A DNA stretch of 64,000 nucleotides from the NCBI GenBank assembly GCA_038049695.1, contig CP142458.1, forward strand, positions 60,979,501 through 61,043,500, in the 5' to 3' direction. Positions 52,556 to 64,000 of the stretch are shown here, one piece after another. The position numbers and the translations under genes are program-made. The notes below the pieces were generated by a model. That model was not told where the DNA came from. It was given only the letters and a program-made list of their open reading frames with translations, and searched no databases. Source of the stretch: Cinnamomum chago. Taxonomy: Eukaryota > Streptophyta > Magnoliopsida > Laurales > Lauraceae. Numbering within the stretch: position 1 is the stretch's first letter; every line of letters starts with the position of its first letter.

Positions 52556-54839
52556 TCACACTTACTCATTAAGCTATTAGTATTTACTATTTAGTATCAT
52601 AAATACTTCAACAATTTTTTTAAAAGTAGAAGATTAAAAAAAACCATATTTCAACACAAAAAATCATGTTTATAAGTAAATCTAGCATGAAAGTGTGTAG
52701 ATCTAAGTGAATAACACAACACAAACCCAAAAGTGACATGCCAATGATCGTTTCATTCATTTCTATGCTTTATCTAAAAATAAAAAATAAAAAAAACACA
52801 TAATAGTAAAAATAGGGGAGTTAATTTGATTTTCTCTTACTAAATAAAATGATTTCTTCAAGAAATAGTGTTGGAAGTTGGAAATATATAAGAGAATGAG
52901 GGAAGAGGAGAAGAAAATGGAAAAATAGGAAAAAAGTTACAAAAAATCAAGGTTTTTGGAATTACTCCATCTCGGCCGATATTTTCAGAGATATCGGTAA
53001 TATCGGCCGATCGGTAATATTTTACCGATTCGGTATTGCTACAAAATATCGTCGTAGTATGGGCTGATATCGATTCATATCGGCCGGTGAATATGAACGG
53101 GTATTAATTGAGATTTTAAACCATAATCACACTTACTCATTAAGCTATTAGTATTTACTATTTAGTATCATAAATACTTCAACAATTTTTTTAAAAGTAG
53201 AAGATTAAAAAAAACCATATTTCAACACAAAAAATCATGTTTATAAGTAGATCTAGCATGAAAGTGTGTAGATCTAAGTGAATAACACAACACAAACCCA
53301 AAAGTGACATGCCAATGATCGTTTCATTCATTTCTATGCTTTATCTAAAAATAAAAAATAAAAAAAACACATAATAGTAAAAATAGGGGAGTTAATTTGA
53401 TTTTCTCTTACTAAATAAAATGATTTCTTCAAGAAATAGTGTTGGAAGTTGGAAATATATAAGAGAATGAGGGAAGAGGAGAAGAAAATGGAAAAATAGG
53501 AAAAAAGTTACAAAAAATCAAGGTTTTTGGAATTACTCCATCTCGGCCGATATTTTCAGAGATATCGGTAATATCGGCCGATCGGTAATATTTTACCGAT
53601 TCGGTATTGCTACAAAATATCGTCGTAGTATGGGCTGATATCGATTCATATCGGCCGGTGAATATGAACGGGTATTAATTGAGATTTTAAACCATAATCA
53701 CACTTACTCATTAAGCTATTAGTATTTACTATTTAGTATCATAAATACTTCAACAATTTTTTTAAAAGTAGAAGATTAAAAAAAACCATATTTCAACACA
53801 AAAAATCATGTTTATAAGTAAATCTAGCATGAAAGTGTGTAGATCTAAGTGAATAACACAACACAAACCCAAAAGTGACATGCCAATGATCGTTTCATTC
53901 ATTTCTATGCTTTATCTAAAAATAAAAAATAAAAAAAACACATAATAGTAAAAATAGGGGAGTTAATTTGATTTTCTCTTACTAAATAAAATGATTTCTT
54001 CAAGAAATAGTGTTGGAAGTTGGAAATATATAAGAGAATGAGGGAAGAGGAGAAGAAAATGGAAAAATAGGAAAAAAGTTACAAAAAATCAAGGTTTTTG
54101 GAATTACTCCATCTCGGCCGATATTTTCAGAGATATCGGTAATATCGGCCGATCGGTAATATTTTACCGATTCGGTATTGCTACAAAATATCGTCGTAGT
54201 ATGGGCTGATATCGATTCATATCGGCCGGTGAATATGAACGGGTATTAATTGAGATTTTAAACCATAATCACACTTACTCATTAAGCTATTAGTATTTAC
54301 TATTTAGTATCATAAATACTTCAACAATTTTTTTAAAAGTAGAAGATTAAAAAAAACCATATTTCAACACAAAAAATCATGTTTATAAGTAAATCTAGCA
54401 TGAAAGTGTGTAGATCTAAGTGAATAACACAACACAAACCCAAAAGTGACATGCCAATGATCGTTTCATTCATTTCTATGCTTTATCTAAAAATAAAAAA
54501 TAAAAAAAACACATAATAGTAAAAATAGGGGAGTTAATTTGATTTTCTCTTACTAAATAAAATGATTTCTTCAAGAAATAGTGTTGGAAGTTGGAAATAT
54601 ATAAGAGAATGAGGGAAGAGGAGAAGAAAATGGAAAAAAAGGAAAAAAGTTACAAAAAATCAAGGTTTTTGGAATTACTCCATCTCGGCCGATATTTTCA
54701 GAGATATCGGTAATATCGGCCGATCGGTAATATTTTACCGATTCGGTATTGCTACAAAATATCGTCGTAGTATGGGCTGATATCGATTCATATCGGCCGG
54801 TGAATATGAATGGGTATTAATTGAGATTTTAAACCATAA
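52556..54839 (+). repeat. Copies 93-96: R/Q units, three with recombinant right part
   Basis: Starts: 52556, 53127, 53698, 54269. Copies 93, 94 and 95 carry the P/Q/R left-hand markers (93a, 242c, 260g; 124a in 93 and 95) but have 371t, which elsewhere never goes with 260g. A switch between 260 and 371 to an S-type right part explains this, and three such copies in a row suggest one event that was then multiplied. Copy 96 is an ordinary R with gaatggg, losing the CpG at 543. Confidence 0.88.
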
Positions 54840-57800
54840 TCACACTTACTCATTAAGCTATTAGTATTTACTATTTAGTATCATAAATACTTCAACAATT
54901 TTTTTAAAAGTAGAAGATTAAAAAAAACCATTTTTCAACACAAAAAATCATGTTTATAAGTAGATCTAGCATGAAAGTGTGTAGATCTAAGTGAATAACA
55001 CAACACAAACCCAAAAGTGACATGCCAATGATCGTTTCATTCATTTCTATGCTTTATCTAAAAATAAAAAATAAAAAAAACACATAATAATAAAAATAAG
55101 GGAGTTAATTTGATTTTCTCTTACTAAATAAAATGATTTCTTCAAGAAATAGTGTTGGAAGTTGGAAATATATAAGAGAATGAGGGAAGAGGAGAAGAAA
55201 ATGGAAAAATAGGAAAAAAGTTACAAAAAATCAAGGTTTTTGGAATTACTCCATCTCGGCCGATATTTTCAGAGATATCGGTAATATCGGCCGATCGGTA
55301 ATATTTTACCGATTCGGTATTGCTACAAAATATCGTCGTAGTATGGGCTGATATCGATTCATATCGGCCGGTGAATATGAACGGGTATTAATTGAGATTT
55401 TAAACCATAATCACACTTACTCATTAAGCTATTAGTATTTACTATTTAGTATCATAAATACTTCAACAATTTTTTTAAAAGTAGAATATTAAAAAAAACC
55501 ATTTTTCAACACAAAAAATCATGTTTATAAGTAGATCTAGCATGAAAGTGTGTAGATCTAAGTGAATAACACAACACATACCCAAAAGTGACATGCCAAT
55601 GATCGTTTCATTCATTTCTATGCTTTATCTAAAAATAAAAAATAAAAAAAATACATAATAGTAAAAATAAGGGAGTTAATTTGATTTTCTCTTACTAAAT
55701 AAAATGATTTCTTCAAGAAATAGTGTTGGAAGTTGGAAATATATAAGAGAATGAGGGAAGAGGAGAAGAAAATGGAAAAATAGGAAAAAAGTTACAAAAA
55801 ATCAAGGTTTTTGGACATTACTCCATCTCGGCCGATATTTTCAGAGATATCGGTAATATCGGCCGATCGGTAATATTTTACCGATTCGGTATTGCTACAA
55901 AATATCGTCGTAGTATGGGCTGATATCGATTCATATCGGCCGGTGAATATGAACGGGTATTAATTGAGATTTTAAACCATAATCACACTTACTCATTAAG
56001 CTATTAGTATTTACTATTTAGTATCATAAATACTTCAACAATTTTTTTAAAAGTAGAAGATTAAAAAAAACCATATTTCAACACAAAAAATCATGTTTAT
56101 AAGTAGATCTAGCATGAAAGTGTGTAGATCTAAGTGAATAACACAACACAAACCCAAAAGTGACATGCCAATGATCGTTTCATTCATTTCTATGCTTTAT
56201 CTAAAAATAAAAAATAAAAAAAACACATAATAGTAAAAATAAGGGAGTTAATTTGATTTTCTCTTACTAAATAAAATGATTTCTTCAAGAAATAGTGTTG
56301 GAAGTTGGAAATATATAAGAGAATGAGGGAAGAGGAGAAGAAAATGGAAAAAAAGGAAAAAAGTTACAAAAAATCAAGGTTTTTGGAATTACTCCATCTC
56401 GGCCGATATTTTCAGAGATATCGGTAATATCGGCCGATCGGTAATATTTTACCGATTCGGTATTGCTACAAAATATCGTCGTAGTATGGGCTGATATCGA
56501 TTCATATCGGCCGGTGAATATGAACGGGTATTAATTGAGATTTTAAACCATAATCACACTTACTCATTAAGCTATTAGTATTTACTATTTAGTATCATAA
56601 ATACTTCAACAATTTTTTTAAAAGTAGAAGATTAAAAAAAACCATTTTTCAACACAAAAAATCATGTTTATAAGTAGATCTAGCATGAAAGTGTGAAGAT
56701 CTAAGTGAATAACACAACACAAACCCAAAAGTGACATGCCAATGATCGTTTCATTCATTTCTATGCTTTATCTAAAAATAAAAAATAAAAAAAATACATA
56801 ATAGTAAAAATAAGGGAGTTAATTTGATTTTCTCTTACTAAATAAAATGATTTCTTCAAGAAATAGTGTTGGAAGTTGGAAATATATAAGAGAATGAGGG
56901 AAGAGGAGAAGAAAATGGAAAAATAGGAAAAAAGTTACAAAAAATCAAGGTTTTTGGACATTACTCCATCTCGGCCGATATTTTCAGAGATATCGGTAAT
57001 ATCGGCCGATCGGTAATATTTTACCGATTCGGTATTGCTACAAAATATCGTCGTAGTATGGGCTGATATCGATTCATATCGGCCGGTCAATATGAACGGG
57101 TATTAATTGAGATTTTAAACCATAATCACACTTACTCATTAAGCTATTAGTATTTACTATTTAGTATCATAAATACTTCAACAATTTTTTTAAAAGTAGA
57201 AGATTAAAAAAAACCATTTTTCAACACAAAAAATCATGTTTATAAGTAGATCTAGCATGAAAGTGTGTAGATCTAAGTGAATAACACAACACAAACCCAA
57301 AAGTGACATGCCAATGATCGTTTCATTCATTTCTATGCTTTATCTAAAAATAAAAAATAAAAAAAACACATAATAGTAAAAATAAGGGAGTTAATTTGAT
57401 TTTCTCTTACTAAATAAAATGATTTCTTCAAGAAATAGTGTTGGAAGTTGGAAATATATAAGAGAATGAGGGAAGAGGAGAAGAAAATGGAAAAAAAGGA
57501 AAAAAGTTACAAAAAATCAAGGTTTTTGGAATTACCCCATCACGGCCGATATTTTCAGAGATATCGGTAATATCGGCCGATCGGTAATATTTTACCGATT
57601 CGGTATTGCTACAAAATATCGTCGTAGTATGGGCTGATATCGATTCATATCGGCCGGTGAATATGAACGGGTATTAATTGAGATTTTAAACCATAATCAC
57701 ACTTACTCATTAAGCTATTAGTATTTACTATTTAGTATCATAAATACTTCAACAATTTTTTTAAAAGTAGAAGATTAAAAAAAACCATTTTTCAACACAA

Positions 57801-60800
57801 AAAATCATGTTTATAAGTAGATCTAGCATGAAAGTGTGTAGATCTAAGTGAATAACACAACACAAACCCAAAAGTGACATGCCAATGATCGTTTCATTCA
57901 TTTCTATGCTTTATCTAAATATAAAAAATAAAAAAAACACATAATAGTAAAAATAAGGGAGTTAATTTGATTTTCTCTTACTAAATAAAATGATTTCTTC
58001 AAGAAATAGTGTTGGAAGTTGGAAATATATAAGAGAATGAGGGAAGAGGAGAAGAAAATGGAAAAATAGGAAAAAAGTTACAAAAAATCAAGGTTTTTGG
58101 AATTACTCCATCTCGGCCGATATTTTCAGAGATATCGGTAATATCGGCCGATCGGTAATATTTTACCGATTCGGTATTGCTACAAAATATCGTCGTAGTA
58201 TGGGCTGATATCGATTCATATCGGCCGGTGAATATGAACGGGTATTAATTGAGATTTTAAAACATAATCACACTTACTCATTAAGCTATTAGTATTTACT
58301 ATTTAGTATCATAAATACTTCAACAATTTTTTTAAAAGTAGAAGATTAAAAAAAACCATTTTTCAACACAAAAAATCATGTTTATAAGTAGATGTAGCAT
58401 GAAAGTGTGTAGATCTAAGTGAATAACACAACACAAACCCAAAAGTGACATGCCAATGATCGTTTCATTCATTTCTATGCTTTATCTAAAAATAAAAAAT
58501 AAAAAAAATACATAATAGTAAAAATAAGGGAGTTAATTTGATTTTCTCTTACTAAATAAAATGATTTCTTCAAGAAATAGTGTTGGAAGTTGGAAATATA
58601 TAAGAGAATGAGGGAAGAGGAGAAGAAAATGGAAAAAAAGGAAAAAAGTTACAAAAAATCAAGGTTTTTGGAATTACTCCATCTCGGCCGATATTTTCAG
58701 AGATATCGGTAATATCGGCCGATCGGTAATATTTTACCGATTCGGTATTGCTACAAAATATCGTCGTAGTATGGGCTGATATCGATTCATATCGGCCGGT
58801 GAATATGAACGGGTATTAATTGAGATTTTAAACCATAATCACACTTACTCATTAAGCTATTAGTATTTACTATTTAGTATCATAAATACTTCAACAATTT
58901 TTTTAAAAGTAGAATATTAAAAAAAACCATTTTTCAACACAAAAAATCATGTTTATAAGTAGATCTAGCATGAAAGTGTGTAGATCTAAGTGAATAACAC
59001 AACACAAACCCAAAAGTGACATGCCAATGATCGTTTCATTCATTTCTATGCTTTATCTAAAAATAAAAAATAAAAAAAATACATAATAGTAAAAATAAGG
59101 GAGTTAATTTGATTTTCTCTTACTAAATAAAATGATTTCTTCAAGAAATAGTGTTGGAAGTTGGAAATATATAAGAGAATGAGGGAAGAGGAGAAGAAAA
59201 TGGAAAAATAGGAAAAAAGTTACAAAAAATCAAGGTTTTTGGACATTACTCCATCTCGGCCGATATTTTCAGAGATATCGGTAATATCGGCCGATCGGTA
59301 ATATTTTACCGATTCGGTATTGCTACAAAATATCGTCGTAGTATGGGCTGATATCGATTCATATCGGCCGGTGAATATGAACGGGTATTAATTGAGATTT
59401 TAAACCATAATCACACTTACTCATTAAGCTATTAGTATTTACTATTTAGTATCATAAATACTTCAACAATTTTTTTAAAAGTAGAAGATTAAAAAAAACC
59501 ATATTTCAACACAAAAAATCATGTTTATAAGTAGATCTAGCATGAAAGTGTGTAGATCTAAGTGAATAACACAACACAAACCCAAAAGTGACATGCCAAT
59601 GATCGTTTCATTCATTTCTATGCTTTATCTAAAAATAAAAAATAAAAAAAACACATAATAGTAAAAATAAGGGAGTTAATTTGATTTTCTCTTACTAAAT
59701 AAAATGATTTCTTCAAGAAATAGTGTTGGAAGTTGGAAATATATAAGAGAATGAGGGAAGAGGAGAAGAAAATGGAAAAAAAGGAAAAAAGTTACAAAAA
59801 ATCAAGGTTTTTGGAATTACTCCATCTCGGCCGATATTTTCAGAGATATCGGTAATATCGGCCGATCGGTAATATTTTACCGATTCGGTATTGCTACAAA
59901 ATATCGTCGTAGTATGGGCTGATATCGATTCATATCGGCCGGTGAATATGAACGGGTATTAATTGAGATTTTAAACCATAATCACACTTACTCATTAAGC
60001 TATTAGTATTTACTATTTAGTATCATAAATACTTCAACAATTTTTTTAAAAGTAGAAGATTAAAAAAAACCATTTTTCAACACAAAAAATCATGTTTATA
60101 AGTAGATCTAGCATGAAAGTGTGTAGATCTAAGTGAATAACACAACACAAACCCAAAAGTGACATGCCAATGATCGTTTCATTCATTTCTATGCTTTATC
60201 TAAAAATAAAAAATAAAAAAAATACATAATAGTAAAAATAAGGGAGTTAATTTGATTTTCTCTTACTAAATAAAATGATTTCTTCAAGAAATAGTGTTGG
60301 AAGTTGGAAATATATAAGAGAATGAGGGAAGAGGAGAAGAAAATGGAAAAATAGGAAAAAAGTTACAAAAAATCAAGGTTTTTGGAATTACTCCATCTCG
60401 GCCGATATTTTCAGAGATATCGGTAATATCGGCCGATCGGTAATATTTTACCGATTCGGTATTGCTACAAAATATCGTCGTAGTATGGGCTGATATCGAT
60501 TCATATCGGCCGGTGAATATGAACGGGTATTAATTGAGATTTTAAACCATAATCACACTTACTCATTAAGCTATTAGTATTTACTATTTAGTATCATAAA
60601 TACTTCAACAATTTTTTTAAAAGTAGAAGATTAAAAAAAACCATTTTTCAACACAAAAAATCATGTTTATAAGTAGATCTAGCATGAAAGTGTGTAGATC
60701 TAAGTGAATAACACAACATAAACCCAAAAGTGACATGCCAATGATCGTTTCATTCATTTCTATGCTTTATCTAAAAATAAAAAATAAAAAAAACACATAA

Positions 60801-63800
60801 TAGTAAAAATAAGGGAGTTAATTTGATTTTCTCTTACTAAATAAAATGATTTCTTCAAGAAATAGTGTTGAGAGTTGGAAATATATAAGAGAATGAGGGA
60901 AGAGGAGAAGAAAATGGAAAAATAGGAAAAAAGTTACAAAAAATCAAGGTTTTTGGAATTACTCCATCTCGGCCGATATTTTCAGAGATATCGGTAATAT
61001 CGGCCGATCGGTAATATTTTACCGATTCGGTATTGCTACAAAATATCGTCGTAGTATGGGCTGATATCGATTCATATCGGCCGGTGAATATGAACGGGTA
61101 TTAATTGAGATTTTAAACCATAATCACACTTACTCATTAAGCTATTAGTATTTACTATTTAGTATCATAAATACTTCAACAATTTTTTTAAAAGTAGAAG
61201 ATTAAAAAAAACCATTTTTCAACACAAAAAATCATGTTTATAAGTAGATCTAGCATGAAAGTGTGTAGATCTAAGTGAATAACACAACACAAACCCAAAA
61301 GTGACATGCCAATGATCGTTTCATTCATTTCTATGCTTTATCTAAAAATAAAAAATAAAAAAAACACATAATAGTAAAAATAAGGGAGTTAATTTGATTT
61401 TCTCTTACTAAATAAAATGATTTCTTCAAGAAATAGTGTTGGAAGTTGGAAATATATAAGAGAATGAGGGAAGAGGAGAAGAAAATGGAAAAATAGGAAA
61501 AAAGTTACAAAAAATCAAGGTTTTTGGAATTACTCCATCTCGGCCGATATTTTCAGAGATATCGGTAATATCGGCCGATCGGTAATATTTTACCGATTCG
61601 GTATTGCTACAAAATATCGTCGTAGTATGGGCTGATATCGATTCATATCGGCCGGTGAATATGAACGGGTATTAATTGAGATTTTAAACCATAATCACAC
61701 TTACTCATTAAGCTATTAGTATTTACTATTTAGTATCATAAATACTTCAACAATTTTTTTAAAAGTAGAAGATTAAAAAAAACCATTTTTCAACACAAAA
61801 AATCATGTTTATAAGTAGATCTAGCATGAAAGTGTGTAGATCTAAGTGAATAACACAACACAAACCCAAAAGTGACATGCCAATGATCGTTTCATTCATT
61901 TCTATGCTTTATCTAAATATAAAAAATAAAAAAAATACATAATAGTAAAAATAAGGGAGTTAATTTGATTTTCTCTTACTAAATAAAATGATTTCTTCAA
62001 GAAATAGTGTTGGAAGTTGGAAATATATAAGAGAATGAGGGAAGAGGAGAAGAAAATGGAAAAATAGGAAAAAAGTTACAAAAAATCAAGGTTTTTGGAA
62101 TTACTCCATCTCGGCCGATATTTTCAGAGATATCGGTAATATCGGCCGATCGGTAATATTTTACCGATTCGGTATTGCTACAAAATATCGTCGTAGTATG
62201 GGCTGATATCGATTCATATCGGCCGGTGAATATGAACGGGTATTAATTGAGATTTTAAACCATAATCACACTTACTCATTAAGCTATTAGTATTTACTAT
62301 TTAGTATCATAAATACTTCAACAATTTTTTTAAAAGTAGAAGATTAAAAAAAACCATTTTTCAACACAAAAAATCATGTTTATAAGTAGATCTAGCATGA
62401 AAGTGTGTAGATCTAAGTGAATAACACAACACAAACCCAAAAGTGACATGCCAATGATCGTTTCATTCATTTCTATGCTTTATCTAAATATAAAAAATAA
62501 AAAAAATACATAATAGTAAAAATAAGGGAGTTAATTTGATTTTCTCTTACTAAATAAAATGATTTCTTCAAGAAATAGTGTTGGAAGTTGGAAATATATA
62601 AGAGAATGAGGGAAGAGGAGAAGAAAATGGAAAAATAGGAAAAAAGTTACAAAAAATCAAGGTTTTTGGAATTACTCCATCTCGGCCGATATTTTCAGAG
62701 ATATCGGTAATATCGGCCGATCGGTAATATTTTACCGATTCGGTATTGCTACAAAATATCGTCGTAGTATGGGCTGATATCGATTCATATCGGCCGGTGA
62801 ATATGAACGGGTATTAATTGAGATTTTAAACCATAATCACACTTACTCATTAAGCTATTAGTATTTACTATTTAGTATCATAAATACTTCAACAATTTTT
62901 TTAAAAGTAGAAGATTAAAAAAAACCATTTTTCAACACAAAAAATCATGTTTATAAGTAGATCTAGCATGAAAGTGTGTAGATCTAAGTGAATAACACAA
63001 CACAAACCCAAAAGTGACATGCCAATGATCGTTTCATTCATTTCTATGCTTTATCTAAAAATAAAAAATAAAAAAAATACATAATAGTAAAAATAAGGGA
63101 GTTAATTTGATTTTCTCTTACTAAATAAAATGATTTCTTCAAGAAATAGTGTTGGAAGTTGGAAATATATAAGAGAATGAGGGAAGAGGAGAAGAAAATG
63201 GAAAAATAGGAAAAAAGTTACCAAAAATCAAGGTTTTTGGAATTACTCCATCTCGGCCGATATTTTCAGAGATATCGGTAATATCGGCCGATCGGTAATA
63301 TTTTACCGATTCGGTATTGCTACAAAATATCGTCGTAGTATGGGCTGATATCGATTCATATCGGCCGGTGAATATGAACGGGTATTAATTGAGATTTTAA
63401 ACCATAATCACACTTACTCATTAAGCTATTAGTATTTACTATTTAGTATCATAAATACTTCAACAATTTTTTTAAAAGTAGAAGATTAAAAAAAACCATA
63501 TTTCAACACAAAAAATCATGTTTATAAGTAGATCTAGCATGAAAGTGTGTAGATCTAAGTGAATAACACAACACAAACCCAAAAGTGACATGCCAATGAT
63601 CGTTTCATTCATTTCTATGCTTTATCTAAAAATAAAAAATAAAAAAAACACATAATAGTAAAAATAAGGGAGTTAATTTGATTTTCTCTTACTAAATAAA
63701 ATGATTTCTTCAAGAAATAGTGTTGGAAGTTGGAAATATATAAGAGAATGAGGGAAGAGGAGAAGAAAATGGAAAAAAAGGAAAAAAGTTACAAAAAATC

Positions 63801-63978
63801 AAGGTTTTTGGAATTACTCCATCTCGGCCGATATTTTCAGAGATATCGGTAATATCGGCCGATCGGTAATATTTTACCGATTCGGTATTGCTACAAAATA
63901 TCGTCGTAGTATGGGCTGATATCGATTCATATCGGCCGGTGAATATGAACGGGTATTAATTGAGATTTTAAACCATAA
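54840..63978 (+). repeat. Copies 97-112: right zone with many private variants
   Basis: Starts: 54840, 55411, 55983, 56554, 57126, 57697, 58268, 58839, 59411, 59982, 60553, 61124, 61695, 62266, 62837, 63408. Types: S, XW hybrid, T, U, O, S, Y', X, T, N, S, S, N, N, N, T. Private changes: copy 97 aataataaa at 248-256; copy 100 gtgaaga near 143 and ggtcaat near 533; copy 101 accccatcacgg near 410-419; copies 102, 109 and 110 ctaaatata near 224; copy 102 also aaaacat near 565; copy 107 acataaaccc near 167 and gttgagag near 318; copy 111 gttaccaa near 384. Order is looser than in the centre, as in the left zone. Confidence 0.88.
55411..55982 (+). repeat. Copy 98, hybrid of the X and W families
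   Basis: It carries both 77t (X marker) and 169t (W marker), which occur on separate copies everywhere else (X: 61, 69, 74, 83, 88, 104; W: 53, 58, 66, 71, 85). The markers are 92 bases apart, so a crossover or conversion tract ending between them is the likely source. Confidence 0.88.
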
Positions 63979-64000
63979 TCACACTTACTCATTAAGCTAT
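63979..64000 (+). repeat. First 22 bases of copy 113, cut by the window end
   Basis: It matches monomer positions 1-22 exactly, so the array continues past the window. Confidence 0.97.

Larger units (their letters stand above)
1..64000 (+). repeat. Satellite DNA array, 571/572-bp unit, 112 full copies plus 22 bases
   Basis: The motif tcacacttactcattaagc recurs at 1, 572, 1143, 1714, 2286 and so on to 63979, always 571 or 572 bases apart, so every base belongs to a head-to-tail copy. Over 112 intervals the span is 63,978 bases: 86 units of 571 and 26 of 572. Of the 28 copies with the extra C near monomer position 405, 25 are 572 bp; copies 6, 9 and 42 stay at 571 because they also lack one A. 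The remaining 572-bp unit, copy 14, has an extra A in its A8 tract. No copy is inverted or interrupted. The array runs off both ends, so its true size is unknown. Long, near-identical arrays of this kind are typical of eukaryotic heterochromatin. I do not recognise the family by name. No gene of any kind was found in it. Confidence 0.99.

Noticed and set aside
1-64000. CRISPR array or other repeat-spacer system
   Set aside because: There are no unique spacers. The entire 571-bp unit repeats, which is a satellite.
1-64000. Telomeric or interstitial telomere repeats
   Set aside because: Single TTTAG-like words occur but there are no tandem TTTAGGG or TTAGGG runs.
1-64000. Tandem LTR retrotransposons
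   Set aside because: The 571-bp unit has no primer-binding site, polypurine tract with flanking LTR, or coding domain, and no target-site duplications are seen.
1-64000. Assembly artefact from one unit repeated by software
   Set aside because: Units carry distinct, linked and zoned variants, which blind repetition would not create. Local errors in copy number remain possible.

Overview
The whole 64,000-base window is one uninterrupted head-to-tail satellite DNA array. A unit of 571 or 572 bp repeats 112 times in full, all in the same orientation, and a 22-base start of a 113th copy ends the window. Counting from the unit that begins at base 1, 86 copies are 571 bp and 26 are 572 bp. There is no spacer, insertion, inversion or truncated unit, and both ends of the window lie inside the array. 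I find no protein-coding gene, rRNA, tRNA, CRISPR array or transposase. Neighbouring copies look about 98-99% or more identical by eye; this was not computed.

The sequence points to nuclear DNA of a eukaryote (centromeric, pericentromeric, subtelomeric or knob-type heterochromatin). A flowering plant is my best guess, because the CGGCCG/ATATCGG palindromic segment resembles non-coding repeats I recall from plant genomes. That is an impression, not a search result. Each unit has a long AT-rich part (monomer positions 1-417) with phased A-tracts, a TATATAA motif and a purine-rich run. It also has a compact CpG-rich palindromic part (418-544) that holds 14 of the unit's 15 CpG sites.

The information lies in the variants. 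Diagnostic monomer positions are 77 (g/t), 93 (t/a), 124 (g/a), 127 (c/g/t), 169 (a/t), 242 (t/c), 260 (a/g), 371 (a/t), a C inserted between 405 and 406, 501 (a/g) and 505 (t/g). Types used below: P = 242c,260g,371a; Q = P+93a; R = Q+124a; S = 242c,260a,371t; T = 93a,242c,260a,371a; O = T without 93a; U = 242t,371t,+C; V = U+501g; W = U+169t; X = U+77t; Y = 242t,371a (Y' also 127g); N = 242t,371t without the C; Z = 371t with 374a,375c; K = one A missing near 371, plus the C; S+ = S plus the C.

Layout by copy number: 1-13 (1-7425) Y' N N S+ Z K Y' Z K Y' Y' N U; 14-27 (7426-15423) T S+ R Z P S Y Z P S U P S+ O(127g); 28-38 (15424-21705) R Y R Z Y S U S(93a) R Y R; 39-49 (21706-27989) Y V P K Y V P O Y V P; 50-66 (27990-37703) VPSWQ VPSWQSXP VPSW; 67-80 (37704-45700) QSXTWQSXTSTSRS; 81-92 (45701-52555) QSXTWQSXTSRS; 93-96 (52556-54839) R and Q copies carrying 371t, then R; 97-112 (54840-63978) S, XW hybrid, T, U, O, S, Y', X, T, N, S, S, N, N, N, T.

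These strings show multi-copy segments duplicated in tandem: blocks of 3, 4, 5, 8 and 12-14 units. This is what unequal crossing-over and conversion within a satellite leave behind. The clearest case is a 14-unit segment followed directly by a 12-unit version of itself. No new protein-based system is visible. The interest is the higher-order structure, the preserved palindromic CpG module and the regional zoning of variants.
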